From positions 124,001 through 188,000 of the forward strand of contig NZ_MBEQ01000070.1 of NCBI RefSeq assembly GCF_001954135.1: a stretch of 64,000 bases of DNA, in the 5' to 3' direction. Source of the DNA: Mycobacterium sp. GA-1841 (GTDB lineage Bacteria > Actinomycetota > Actinomycetes > Mycobacteriales > Mycobacteriaceae). Below the pieces are notes generated by a model. That model was not told the origin of the DNA and made no database searches. It was given only the letters and a program-made list of their open reading frames with translations. Shown piece after piece: positions 40,480-49,009 of this stretch; positions within the stretch are counted from its first letter, which is position 1, and each line of letters opens with the position of its first letter. The position numbers were made by a program, and so were the translations under genes.

Positions 40480-41272
40480 CCGGTGCCGTGGGCGGCTTGA
40501 TCAGTACGCCCTGGCCGGTCGGCAGGGCACAGATCACCACACCCAACTCCCGGGCCACCTCGTCCATCGCAATGCGCTGTTCGTCGCGTCCCCGGTTGGC
40601 GTAGTCGTCCAGTAACACCATGGCTCCCGGCGACAACCGGGGCCAGAAGTACCGCAGCGTGGCCACTTCCGGTGAAGCACAATTCATGTCGATGTGCAGG
40701 AACGCCACCGCGGCGGTATCGACCTGCTGCAACGTCTCGGGGACAGCGCCCACGATGATCCGCTGATTGGTCCATTCGGCGAAGTTGGCTCGGACGACGT
40801 CCACCGAGTTGCCATAGATGCCGAAGTCGAGCGCGGCCTGGTTCTTCACCAGCGCTCCAGCCCCCCGCTCCTGTTCGGAAACGAACCGCGGATCCATCCC
40901 GGCGAAGGTATCCAGGAGGTAGAACGTCTTACCAAGCGTGTCCCAGTTCAGGTACTCCATGATGGCGCTGCTCAGGAATCCGTGGCTGACGCCGCACTCG
41001 ACGAAGTCGCCCTCGACCTTGCTCGCGGTGGCCGCCGCCCACAGACCGACATGAACCCGCCAGTGCCAATGGTGAATATCTTCGCCGCCCAGCGCACGCA
41101 CGCCGCGCTGGTAGGCGCGCTGAAAATGGGGATCGTCCATGAACGCATAGCTGTTGAAACAGATCAACGCGTCATTGGAATAGACATCTGGCAAAAACGT
41201 CCGGGGAAACCAGTACGCGGTACGCAGGCCGGCCCAGGCGACCCGGAACTTCAGTGGCCATTTCTTTGCCAT
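40403..41272 (-). CDS. TylF-type sugar O-methyltransferase, paralog A
   Basis: Encodes 289 residues from the ATG at 41272 (MAKKWPLKF); this start aligns exactly with that of its neighbour. It belongs to the TylF/MycF macrocin O-methyltransferase family: 'GDFVECGVSHGFLSSAIMEYL', 'TFYLLDTFAGMDPRF', 'FLHIDMNCASPEVATLRYFWPRL' (in parts) and 'GAMVLLDDYANRGRDEQ'. Members methylate hydroxyls of deoxysugars; in GPL loci they methylate rhamnose. It is about 75-80% identical by eye to the next gene, indicating tandem duplication. About 26 extra C-terminal residues (after KPP) are read from DNA antisense to the C-methyltransferase 3' end. Confidence 0.82.
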   Translation of the reverse strand: MAKKWPLKFRVAWAGLRTAYWFPRTFLPDVYSNDALICFNSYAFMDDPHFQRAYQRGVRALGGEDIHHWHWRVHVGLWAAATASKVEGDFVECGVSHGFLSSAIMEYLNWDTLGKTFYLLDTFAGMDPRFVSEQERGAGALVKNQAALDFGIYGNSVDVVRANFAEWTNQRIIVGAVPETLQQVDTAAVAFLHIDMNCASPEVATLRYFWPRLSPGAMVLLDDYANRGRDEQRIAMDEVARELGVVICALPTGQGVLIKPPTAPVTPTEPAAHTRSSDHLVGQTDAPCP

Positions 41273-41420
41273 GAGACGACCATAGCACCCCCGTCGCAGT
41301 ACCTGGCGCGGCAAAATGCGCCGATAAGGTTTGCGGCACAGCGACTTCGCCTGCATGCCACGGATGGACCCGCACCGCCTCGGCCGCCGCAGCCACACAG
41401 CGTTCGGTAACTGGAGAAGG

Positions 41421-42209
41421 TCAGTTCGGCGGCTTGAGGATCAGGCCTTGACCGGTCGGCAAGGCACAGACCAGCACGCCCAGCTCTCGAGCCACCTCGT
41501 CCATCGCGATGCGCTGTTCATCGCGTCCCCGGTTGGCATAGTCGTCGAGCAGTACGATGGCCCCGGGTGAGAGTCGGGGCCAGAAGTACCGCAGTGCCGC
41601 GACTTCCGGTGGAGCGCAGTTCATGTCGATGTGCAGGAACGCGATCGTATCCGCATCCACCTGGTCGAGAGTCTCCGGAACGGCGCCCACGATGATGCGC
41701 TGATTCTTCCACTCGGCGAAGTTTCTGCGGACTCCGTCCACCGAGCTGCCGTACATGCCGTTACGGACATGCTCGTCGCTTCTCTCCAACGCCCCGGCCG
41801 CCTTTTCGCTGGCCGTGACATAGCGAGGATCGAGCCCGGCAAACGTATCGAGCAGGTAGAACGTCTTCCCCAGCCGGTCCCAGTCCAGGTATTCCATGAT
41901 CGCGCTGCTCAGAAAGCCGTAGCTGACCCCACACTCGACAAAATCGCCCTCGAGCTTGCTGGCACTGGAAGCCGCCCACAACCCCACATGGACGCGCCAG
42001 TGCCACTGGTACCAGTCCATGCCGTTGAGGGCGCGGGCGCCGCGTTGGTAGGCGCGCTGAAAGTCGGGTTCGTCCATGAACGCGTAGCTGTTGAAACAGA
42101 TCAACGCATCATTGGAGTAGACGTTCGGCAGTAGTTTGCGCGCAAGCCAGTACTCCGCGCGCACCGCCTTCAACCAGAAGCGGGTGGGGAGTGTCAGCCC
42201 TTTAGCCAC
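41421..42209 (-). CDS. TylF-type sugar O-methyltransferase, paralog B
   Basis: Encodes 262 residues from a GTG at 42209 (VAKGLTLPTRFWLK), chosen because the spacing to the shared VYSNDALICFNSYAF block equals that of paralog A; starts at 42248 or 42299 are possible. Motifs: 'GDFVECGVSYGFLSSAIMEYL', 'LLDTFAGLDPRYV', 'AFLHIDMNCAPPEV' and 'VLLDDYANRGRDEQRI'. It ends at LILKPPN without the tail seen in paralog A. A rhamnose O-methyltransferase role (2-, 3- or 4-position) is expected from family and context. It lies 148 nt upstream of paralog A and 193 nt downstream of a glycosyltransferase gene. Confidence 0.82.
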   Translation of the reverse strand: MAKGLTLPTRFWLKAVRAEYWLARKLLPNVYSNDALICFNSYAFMDEPDFQRAYQRGARALNGMDWYQWHWRVHVGLWAASSASKLEGDFVECGVSYGFLSSAIMEYLDWDRLGKTFYLLDTFAGLDPRYVTASEKAAGALERSDEHVRNGMYGSSVDGVRRNFAEWKNQRIIVGAVPETLDQVDADTIAFLHIDMNCAPPEVAALRYFWPRLSPGAIVLLDDYANRGRDEQRIAMDEVARELGVLVCALPTGQGLILKPPN

Positions 42210-42402
42210 GAACGCAACCTTAGCATCGGCGGGTTCTGCGCAAGCCATGAAGCGATCCGCCACGCAGATTCCGGGTTCTGATGGAATGTGCTGTTGCACA
42301 ATCTATTTGAGCCTTCGCAATGCGGAGCTGTGGCGCACTCAACGTGCCTCACCTCGCCTTTGCCCCGCGAACAGCGGACTTGGCAAACATCACCGTCACC
42401 GG

Positions 42403-43671
42403 TCAGGCGAACGACCGGGCCCGGGCGAAACTCTCCACCAGGTCGGCAGTTTTTGCCACACTCTCGGCGGCCGGCGTCATGCGAACCGCAACCTCGCGGG
42501 CTCGCGCCGCGCATTCCGGGGCCAGAACCTTCCGTAGGTCAGAAACCAAGGTTTCCTTCGTGGTGCTCGAAAAGCTGCGAACCGCACCGACGTTCAGGAG
42601 CTTCACCCGGGAGGCCCACACCGGTTGTGCGCCATCGATCCACAGTACGAGGGTCGGCACGCCGGCGCGCAGACTTGCCGCCAGGGTGCCGGCTCCGCCG
42701 TGGTGAACCGCAGCGCGGCAAGCCGAGAACACCGCCGCATAGTTCACCGCCCCGACCACCTTGACATGTTCGTATTGCGGGACATCACTGTAATCGCTCC
42801 AGCCCGAGCAGATCAGTGCCCGCTGTCCGAGCTCGGCACAGGCCGACGCGATCATTTCGACTGTGGCAGACGGCGAGTGGACCGGCATACTGCCGAAACC
42901 GAAACAGATCGGCGGGGTCCCTTGAGCGATCCACGACGAGACCTCTTCGTCGGCCTCGGTCGAGAGTTCCAGGGTCAGCGTTCCGACGAATGGCCGCTGA
43001 TCGCGCCAGCGCGCCCATTCCTCGGCCAATCCGGGGAAGCAGACCTCGTCGTATCCCTGGATCTCCAAGGCCCCACGCGCGGCAATTCGCCGAGACACCG
43101 GGCCGGTGGCCTTCGGCAGGCCAAGGTCCCGACGCTGTGCGTCTTCGACCTTCTTGTTCAGCCGCCAGCCGAGCCAGTCGTACGTCCACATCACCGCACG
43201 CGCCAGCGGCGCCGGAAGGCGGGACAACAGTTGGCCGTTGACCCGCACCGGCGTGTTGTGCAATGTGGCGAACGGAATCCCATGGAATTCGGCCACATTG
43301 GCCGCCGGTTCTTGATAGCTCTGGCCGACGAACAGAACGTCCGCGTCCTCGGCGAGCGACACCAGCCCGGCACTCATCTGAGTCCAGGCCTGATCGCTGA
43401 GCGTCCACATCTCACGCCACAGCCGCCGCAGTTCCCGCACATTCCAGAACCGGTGGAAGAAGCAGGTCCAGAAATCCCGATACACGCCCAGCCACAGTTG
43501 GGTGTTCAAGCCGTACGGAACGGCGTTCAGGCCCGCATCCTCGGCGAAACCCACCAGATCGGGGGGTACGGCGACACGCACGTCGTGCCCTCTGCGCGCC
43601 AATTCACGACCGGCGGCCACGGTGGGCTCGAGATCGCCCCGAGTTCCGTAGGCGGCCAGAACGAGTTTCAT
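42403..43671 (-). CDS. GT1-family GPL glycosyltransferase (copy 2)
   Basis: Encodes 422 residues, start MKLVLAAYGTRGDLEPTVAAG. GT-B fold with the same N-terminal GTRGD-EP loop and donor motif 'AAVHHGGAGTLAASLRAGVPTLVL'. It differs from copies 1 and 3 in the donor loop: 'WIDGAQPVWASRV' where they have 'DQPxWGNQ'. The acidic Asp-Gln pair that usually contacts the sugar donor is therefore replaced by Ala-Gln, which could indicate another donor sugar. Members of this family build the GPL glycan. It sits between two O-methyltransferase genes on the same strand. Confidence 0.85.
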   Translation of the reverse strand: MKLVLAAYGTRGDLEPTVAAGRELARRGHDVRVAVPPDLVGFAEDAGLNAVPYGLNTQLWLGVYRDFWTCFFHRFWNVRELRRLWREMWTLSDQAWTQMSAGLVSLAEDADVLFVGQSYQEPAANVAEFHGIPFATLHNTPVRVNGQLLSRLPAPLARAVMWTYDWLGWRLNKKVEDAQRRDLGLPKATGPVSRRIAARGALEIQGYDEVCFPGLAEEWARWRDQRPFVGTLTLELSTEADEEVSSWIAQGTPPICFGFGSMPVHSPSATVEMIASACAELGQRALICSGWSDYSDVPQYEHVKVVGAVNYAAVFSACRAAVHHGGAGTLAASLRAGVPTLVLWIDGAQPVWASRVKLLNVGAVRSFSSTTKETLVSDLRKVLAPECAARAREVAVRMTPAAESVAKTADLVESFARARSFA

Positions 43672-43748
43672 TGCGGTTCTTGCCTTTCAGTGAGCAACCG
43701 GGGACAGTGGGGCCGCTCGATGAACCGAGCTGCCCTGCCACCGCACCG

Positions 43749-44555
43749 TCACTCCTTGCGCCAGAGCACACCGGTTCCGTCGATGTTCACGATAGGAGCC
43801 GAAATCCCGTGCTTGGACCGGTAATCGGTGACCGCCTTCCGGCAGGCTTCGATTGCGTGGTAGTCGTCGATGATGCAGAAGCCACCTGGAGAGAGCCGGT
43901 CGTAGAGACCATCCAGCCCTTGGATCGTGGATTCGTAGAGGTCACCGTCGAGCCGCAGAACCGAGATCCGTTCGATCGGTGCATCGTGCAGGGTGTCCTT
44001 GAACCATCCCGCCACCACCCGGACCCGGTCGTCCAGCAGACCGTACCGCCGGAAGTTCGCCCGGACGTCCTGCTCCGACACGGCCAGGATGGGCGCGGCG
44101 AGATGCAGCCGATCGCCCTTGTCTGCCTTGTAGTTCGCCGCGTCAGGCGGCGGCACACCCTCGAATGAGTCGCAGAGCCAGACGTTTCGCGTCTCGTCAC
44201 CGTAGGCAGCCAGCACGGCGCGCATCAGGATGGACGCGCCACCGCGCCACACCCCGCACTCGACCAGGTCTCCGGGGATGTCGTCGGCGATCACCGTTTC
44301 GACACATTCCTGGAGGCTGGTGAGCCGCTTCATCCCGATCATGGTCAGCGCCTCTGCCGGCCAGTCCAAGCCGAGGTCGCGCTTCCGCTGATCGAACGGA
44401 CGCTTCCGGACCAGCATGACATTGCCGATCTTGAAAACCGGGCGGTGCAACCAGTTCCAGCCCACCGGTACTAATTCGTCGACCCCGTACCTGGTGAGGT
44501 CCTGGCGGAGCAGGTCCAGATAGGCAGACCGGGTGTCGTGATCCGTCACGGTCAA
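43749..44555 (-). CDS. TylF/MycF-type O-methyltransferase
   Basis: Encodes 268 residues, start MTVTDHDTRSAYLDLLRQDL. The classic family layout is seen: 'DIPGDLVECGVWRGGASILMRA' (SAM site, near residue 93), 'VWLCDSFEGVPPPD', 'VAGWFKDTLHDAP', 'ISVLRLDGDLYESTIQGLDGLY' (in parts; Mg-binding Asp) and 'GGFCIIDDYHAIEACRKAV'. These are the metal and substrate residues of macrocin-type sugar O-methyltransferases. It is more distant from the paralog pair at 40.4-42.2 kb. Together with the others it probably sets the methylation pattern of the terminal rhamnose. It is 77 nt upstream of glycosyltransferase copy 2. Confidence 0.85.
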   Translation of the reverse strand: MTVTDHDTRSAYLDLLRQDLTRYGVDELVPVGWNWLHRPVFKIGNVMLVRKRPFDQRKRDLGLDWPAEALTMIGMKRLTSLQECVETVIADDIPGDLVECGVWRGGASILMRAVLAAYGDETRNVWLCDSFEGVPPPDAANYKADKGDRLHLAAPILAVSEQDVRANFRRYGLLDDRVRVVAGWFKDTLHDAPIERISVLRLDGDLYESTIQGLDGLYDRLSPGGFCIIDDYHAIEACRKAVTDYRSKHGISAPIVNIDGTGVLWRKE

Positions 44556-44803
44556 AAAACTGCCCCCTAACTCGGATGCGGGTTCGGTGTCGAGCCTAGC
44601 CGCAGGTGTCGTTCCTCAACGCATTTCCGTTGGAACGACCGGTGTTACAACTCTAATGCCTGAGCAAACCTCGGTCGAGTTCCGCACGGAAATGCAGAAA
44701 AGGCTAATCCGCGTGTTCCCGATAGCGCCTGAGTAATGTGGGCAGATGCTGATTTGACGCCGGTGCGGCAAACAAAACCGGTTGTGCGCTGCAGTTCAAG
44801 ATC
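44556..44803. other. Intergenic region with a 10-bp inverted repeat
   Basis: About 250 bases between two methyltransferase genes on the same strand, with lower GC. It contains GCATTTCCGT (44621-44630) and ACGGAAATGC (44686-44695), a perfect 10-bp inverted repeat 55 nt apart. No gene is visible. A separate promoter for the downstream methyltransferase/glycosyltransferase genes is possible. Confidence 0.5.
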
Positions 44804-45616
44804 TCAACGAAAGACAGCGCGGGACAGCCTCTTCGGCTCGGCGGCACGGTGTATCACGACCACGGAATCCACCACCTCGATGCGGTCGATGATGGTCGCG
44901 GCAAACGGCACGTCGAGTTTTGCGAGCCGCTTCGGGTGCCCTTCCATGAATTGGAAAACGGATTTCGTCCGCGCGTACGGGGCATGGATCGCATCCATCA
45001 ACCACTTGGTGAAGTCGATGAACGATTCAGGCTGGTCGCGGTATGACGTCCAGTAGTTGGCGCATACGTCCTCCACCAGATAGACACCGCCCGGCTTGAG
45101 CCGCGGGAACAGGTACTTGAACGACCCGATCATCTGCTTGGCGGTGTGACCACCGTCGTCGAGCACCGTGTCGAAAGGCCCGAACTCGTCGAGCACGCGT
45201 TGCAGGAATGCCGTGTCCGTCTGATCGCCGATCCGGACGTGGATGTCGTTGCCCGGCGAGTCGTACTGTGCGGCTTTGGGACTGATGTCGAGTCCCACGA
45301 TCGTGGCCTTGGGCAGATAGTTGCGCCACATCTGCAGCGAGCCGCCCCGGTCCACCCCGATCTCGAGCAGGCGTTCGGTCTGGGTCATGGCCGACTGGTA
45401 GACGCCCAGATAGTGCCGCAGCTTGTGGATGTTGTGGGCGTTGTCGAAGATCTGGCTGATCTCGCTGTCCGGTGGCGGAGCGTCATCGGCATGCATCGTC
45501 ACCGTCCGGGCCAGATCCGGACCCAACGCATTGCGCATTCGCTGCCAGTCCTTGTACGGGTAACGCCGCACGATGAACGGTGGTCGCTGCTGTAATGCCA
45601 AGCGGAACATACGCAT
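44804..45616 (-). CDS. Class I SAM O-methyltransferase (ElmM/TylE-like)
   Basis: Encodes 270 residues, start MRMFRLALQQRPPFIVRRYP. The SAM site is 'LLEIGVDRGGSLQMWRNYLP', followed by 'IVGLDISPKAAQY', 'FDTVLDDGGHTAKQMIGSF' and 'LKPGGVYLVEDV'. This layout, with acidic and His residues in DDGGH, resembles the rhamnosyl 2'-O-methyltransferase ElmMI and demethylmacrocin methyltransferase TylE group, not the TylF group of its neighbours. A 2-O-methylation role on rhamnose is a reasonable inference, not proven. It lies 119 nt after the stop of glycosyltransferase copy 3. Confidence 0.8.
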   Translation of the reverse strand: MRMFRLALQQRPPFIVRRYPYKDWQRMRNALGPDLARTVTMHADDAPPPDSEISQIFDNAHNIHKLRHYLGVYQSAMTQTERLLEIGVDRGGSLQMWRNYLPKATIVGLDISPKAAQYDSPGNDIHVRIGDQTDTAFLQRVLDEFGPFDTVLDDGGHTAKQMIGSFKYLFPRLKPGGVYLVEDVCANYWTSYRDQPESFIDFTKWLMDAIHAPYARTKSVFQFMEGHPKRLAKLDVPFAATIIDRIEVVDSVVVIHRAAEPKRLSRAVFR

Positions 45617-45735
45617 CCCCTAAGACGCCTGCGAATCGGTCAATGTGTCGCGGGGCGGCAAAAGTGGTTGAGTCACCATCCGGCAAGGGTACCGGCGGAT
45701 CAGATCTCCTACCGCAAGTCGTAAAACATGACGAA

Positions 45736-46992
45736 TCAGCGCGAGGGCAATCCCTCGATGAGATCGGCCGCCTTCATGATGCTGTCCGCCGGTGGCGTCA
45801 TGTCGGCGGCCAGCGCGCGCGCCCGGGCCGCATATTGCGGGGTGAGTATCCGGCGCAGGTCGGCGACCAGAGTTTCCGTGGTGGTCGTCGAAATACTCCG
45901 GGCAGTACCCACTTTCAGACGCTTGAGCTGGTTGCCCCACAGTGGTTGATCACCTACCGACCACAAGATCAAGGTCGGTGTGCCGCAGCGCAGGCTGGCG
46001 GCGGTCGTTCCGGAACCGCCGTGGTGCACCGCGGCACGACTTGCCGAGAACACCTTCGCGTAGTTGACGACGCCCGCCACCTTTACATGATCGGGAACCG
46101 GGATGCCGCTGAGGTCTGTCCCGCCGGCGCAGATCAGGGCGCGTTCACCGAGTTCGGCGCACGCCCCACTGATCATTGCGACGGTCTCGGTCGGAGATTC
46201 CACCGGGATGCTGCCGAACGCGAAGCAGACCGGAGCTGAACCGGCCGCGATCCAGTTCTCGATCTCTTCGTCCGCACCAGTCGCCAACTGCAGCGTGAGG
46301 GCACCCACAAACGGCCGCCGGTCATTGCGTTTGGACCACTCCGCGGCCAGCCCGGGAACACACACTTCGTCGTAGGCCTGGATCTCCAGGGCGCCGCGTT
46401 GCGCCATCCGCACCGGAGCGGGACCGGTGCCGGGGGGCAGGCCGAGCTCGGCCCGCTGGGCGTCCTCGTACTTCCTTGTGAGCCGCCAGGCCAACCAGTC
46501 GTAGGCGATCATCCCGGCCCTGGTCACCGGAGCCGGCACCAGCGGGAAGAGCTGTCCGTTGGGCCGCCACGGCATGGTGTGCAGGGTGACCAGCGGAATG
46601 CCGTAGTACTCGGCGACATTGGCTGCGGGTTGCTCATATCCGACCGCGGTCGACAACACGTCGGCGCCGTCTGCGAACTCCAGCAGAGTCCGGCTCAACT
46701 CGGCCCACTGTTGGGTGACGGTACCCAGCGCCTCCCGGCACAGGGCCACCAGCTCCTGGACGTGCCAGAAATGCTTGGCCCACGAGGTCCACAGGTCGCG
46801 GTAACCATCCAATTGCGGTTCCACCGCCGGGCCGTATTCGACCACCTGCAGTCCCGCTTTTTCGGCGAATCCCACGAGGTCCGGCGGGACAGCCATCTTG
46901 ACCTCGTGCCCTCTGCGCAGCAGTTCCTGACCCACCGCGACCGAAGGCTCGATGTCGCCGCGGGTCCCGTAGCTCGCCAATGCAATTCTCAT
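45736..46992 (-). CDS. GT1-family GPL glycosyltransferase (copy 3)
   Basis: Encodes 418 residues, start MRIALASYGTRGDIEPSVAVG. The N-terminal GTRGDIEPS loop and C-terminal 'AAVHHGGSGTTAASLRCGTPTLIL', then 'GDQPLWGNQL', are the standard GPL glycosyltransferase signature. It is closest by eye to copy 1 in the donor loop. It is the first gene of a minus-strand run (glycosyltransferase, two methyltransferases, glycosyltransferase, two methyltransferases) and is divergent from rmlA, which supplies dTDP-sugar precursor. The acceptor position is undecided. Confidence 0.85.
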   Translation of the reverse strand: MRIALASYGTRGDIEPSVAVGQELLRRGHEVKMAVPPDLVGFAEKAGLQVVEYGPAVEPQLDGYRDLWTSWAKHFWHVQELVALCREALGTVTQQWAELSRTLLEFADGADVLSTAVGYEQPAANVAEYYGIPLVTLHTMPWRPNGQLFPLVPAPVTRAGMIAYDWLAWRLTRKYEDAQRAELGLPPGTGPAPVRMAQRGALEIQAYDEVCVPGLAAEWSKRNDRRPFVGALTLQLATGADEEIENWIAAGSAPVCFAFGSIPVESPTETVAMISGACAELGERALICAGGTDLSGIPVPDHVKVAGVVNYAKVFSASRAAVHHGGSGTTAASLRCGTPTLILWSVGDQPLWGNQLKRLKVGTARSISTTTTETLVADLRRILTPQYAARARALAADMTPPADSIMKAADLIEGLPSR

Positions 46993-47420
46993 GACAGATG
47001 CACACCCCCAACCGCTTGCACCTTAACCGCCGATCATGAAACTTGTTGCGTCGAATTGGTCTTTGGCGGTTCCGATGAAGAATTGCGGTGCGCTCGCCGC
47101 CGCGCCCTGAACCGGCGTGGTGAAATGCGGCAAATCAGTTCCCGGAATACGTGGCCGCCGTTCCCTGTATTGACACCCGGCCGAATCGGCACCGGCAAAT
47201 TCGGGCCGGCCGCACCCGCCGCCGCCGCGTTTCGCCTCCGACGATTCCTCTGCTCGCGCCCGGTTTTCACACCGTTCAGAGGGCTCCGGTCACCGCCGAT
47301 CCGGGTCCATTGACCGGTTAGGCTCGATAAGGTGGCATGCGTGTTTCGCCCCGACGCGGCAGAAAACGTCTACGCCGCCACCACAGTCAACAAGGCCGAG
47401 TCTTCCGAGGGGTAGGGCAG
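46993..47420. promoter_or_regulatory. Divergent region between glycosyltransferase copy 3 and rmlA
   Basis: About 430 bases with no supportable gene. AACCGCC (47025-47031) and GGCGGTT (47065-47071) form a perfect 7-bp inverted repeat, placed to influence the leftward glycosyltransferase promoter. Open frames here are Arg/Ala-rich and look like chance. rmlA has only a weak ribosome binding site (GGTAGGGCAG) before 47421. Confidence 0.45.
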
Positions 47421-48287
47421 ATGCGCGGAATCATTCTCGCCGGCGGTTCAGGCACCCGATTGCATCCGATCACCATGGGTGTCAGCAAGCAGTTGCTCCC
47501 GGTCTATGACAAGCCGCTGGTGTACTACCCGCTGTCCACCCTGATCATGGCCGGCATCAGGGACATCCTGGTGATCACCACCCGGGCCGATGCGCCCGCT
47601 TTCGAACGCCTGCTCGGGGATGGCTCGGCCTTCGGTGTGAATCTTCGGTACGCGGTGCAGGATTCGCCCGAGGGACTGGCGCAGGCGTTCGTGATCGGCG
47701 CCGACCATATCGGCACCGACACCGTCGCCCTGGCCTTGGGCGACAACGTGTTCTACGGACCGCGACTGGGCACCAGCCTACAGCGCTTCCAACATGTCAG
47801 TGGTGGCGCCATTTTCGCCTACTGGGTGGCCAACCCGTCCGCCTACGGGGTGGTGGAGTTCGCCGCGGACGGCACCGCCTTGTCGCTCGAGGAGAAGCCG
47901 GCCACTCCGAAATCGCACTACGCCGTCCCCGGCCTGTACTTCTACGACAACAACGTCGTCGAGATCGCCCGGTCGTTGCGCAAATCGGCGCGGGGCGAGT
48001 ACGAGATCACCGAGGTCAACCAGACCTATCTGGATCTGGGGCAGCTTTCGGTCGAGGTTCTTCCGCGAGGTACGGCGTGGCTCGATACCGGCACCTTCGA
48101 TTCGCTGCTCGACGCCAGCGACTACGTCCGCACCATCGAACGCCGTCAGGGCCTCAAGATCGGTGTGCCCGAAGAGATTGCCTGGCGCGCCGGTTTCATC
48201 AACGACGACCAATTGGAGGCGCGGGCCAAGGAACTGCTGAAATCAGGTTATGGCTCTTATCTGCTGGAACTGTTGCAGCGCAAATAG
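47421..48287 (+). CDS. rmlA: RmlA, glucose-1-phosphate thymidylyltransferase
   Basis: Encodes 288 residues, start [20 protein letters not shown], the usual RmlA length. The nucleotidyl-transfer signature GGSGTRLHP is at the N-terminus, with '[23 protein letters not shown]', '[12 protein letters not shown]' and '[16 protein letters not shown]' after it (in parts). It makes dTDP-glucose, the first step to dTDP-L-rhamnose and dTDP-6-deoxy-L-talose used on GPLs. The ATG at 47421 is preferred; the frame is open further upstream to 47337. No rmlB, rmlC or rmlD is present in the window, so later steps must come from elsewhere. Confidence 0.95.
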   Translation: MRGIILAGGSGTRLHPITMGVSKQLLPVYDKPLVYYPLSTLIMAGIRDILVITTRADAPAFERLLGDGSAFGVNLRYAVQDSPEGLAQAFVIGADHIGTDTVALALGDNVFYGPRLGTSLQRFQHVSGGAIFAYWVANPSAYGVVEFAADGTALSLEEKPATPKSHYAVPGLYFYDNNVVEIARSLRKSARGEYEITEVNQTYLDLGQLSVEVLPRGTAWLDTGTFDSLLDASDYVRTIERRQGLKIGVPEEIAWRAGFINDDQLEARAKELLKSGYGSYLLELLQRK

Positions 48288-48552
48288 CCGGCAATTTTTC
48301 CGGCCTCAGCAACTTCTCGCGCCGTCGGAATCAGCCAGTTGTACAGGCTAATCGTCAGCAAATTGCAGTTGCGGGAAAGATGACGACGCACGACCGGCGA
48401 ATTGTCCTGTAACACCAGGCAATACGCAATGGATAAGTGTGGTAGACCGGCATAAGGTTTGAGTTTGGGTCTTCGTGGCTAATCCAGCGTCGACTCAGAC
48501 CCGCCGGGCTCTCAACTCCATACATCCGAGTGGGTACCACCAGGAGGGAAAC

Positions 48553-48888
48553 ATGAAGCTTCCGTACACCAAACTCGCCGTCGCCGCGGCCGGGGTGGCC
48601 ATGGCATTGTCGGCCGGCGCCGGCTTGGCCTCTGCAGAGCCCGACCTCGGTCCCATGGTGGATTCGCCGTGTACCTATGACCAGGCGATGAAGGCGGTAC
48701 ATGCCGAAAATCCGATGGCGGCACAGTATCTGGACCAATCCCCGCCGAACCAGCAGTTCCTCCGGGTGTTCTTGAGCTCGCCTCGCGATGAGCGGGTGAA
48801 CCTGCTGAACAAGATCAAGGGCAACCCCGGCGTCGATCAGGCCCTCCCGGTCTTCACCCAGATGATGACCAGTTGCACCAAATACTGA
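48553..48888 (+). CDS. Secreted hemophore-family protein (Rv0203-like)
   Basis: Encodes 111 residues from the ATG at 48553, with a strong AGGAGGG ribosome binding site at 48542-48548. A Sec signal peptide is clear: KLPYTKLAVAAAGVAMALSAGAGLASAEP, cleavage likely after ASA. The mature part is all-alpha with two Cys (CTYDQAMKAVHAENP and MTSCTKY). This matches the mycobacterial hemophore/heme-binding family typified by Rv0203, in which Tyr and His residues of the first helix bind haem. In M. tuberculosis Rv0203 lies next to mmpL11; here the gene faces mmpL4b across a shared terminator. Haem binding is inferred from family resemblance. Confidence 0.75.
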   Translation: MKLPYTKLAVAAAGVAMALSAGAGLASAEPDLGPMVDSPCTYDQAMKAVHAENPMAAQYLDQSPPNQQFLRVFLSSPRDERVNLLNKIKGNPGVDQALPVFTQMMTSCTKY

Positions 48889-48917
48889 CCCGTTGATCGA
48901 GCGGCCACTGCCGCAGC

Positions 48918-48967
48918 TTTCTACCCCTGGGTCGTGGCGATCGCCACGAACAACCCAGGGGTAGAAA
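48918..48967. terminator. Strong bidirectional terminator between hemophore gene and mmpL4b
   Basis: TTTCTACCCCTGGG (48918-48931) and CCCAGGGGTAGAAA (48954-48967) form a perfect 14-bp stem. Inside the loop, CGTGGCGATCGCCACG (48933-48948) is itself a perfect 16-nt palindrome. The element lies between two convergent stops (48888 and 49010), and the outer arms start with TTT and end with AAA, so it can act in both directions. Confidence 0.85.
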
Positions 48968-49009
48968 TCGTTTACGCCCTCTTGGAAGAGTGTCTGAGGC
49001 GGTTTCCCG

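Noticed and set aside
47034..47270. 78-codon Arg-rich frame between glycosyltransferase copy 3 and rmlA
   Set aside because: Low-complexity Arg/Ala composition, no start context and no motif; treated as non-coding.
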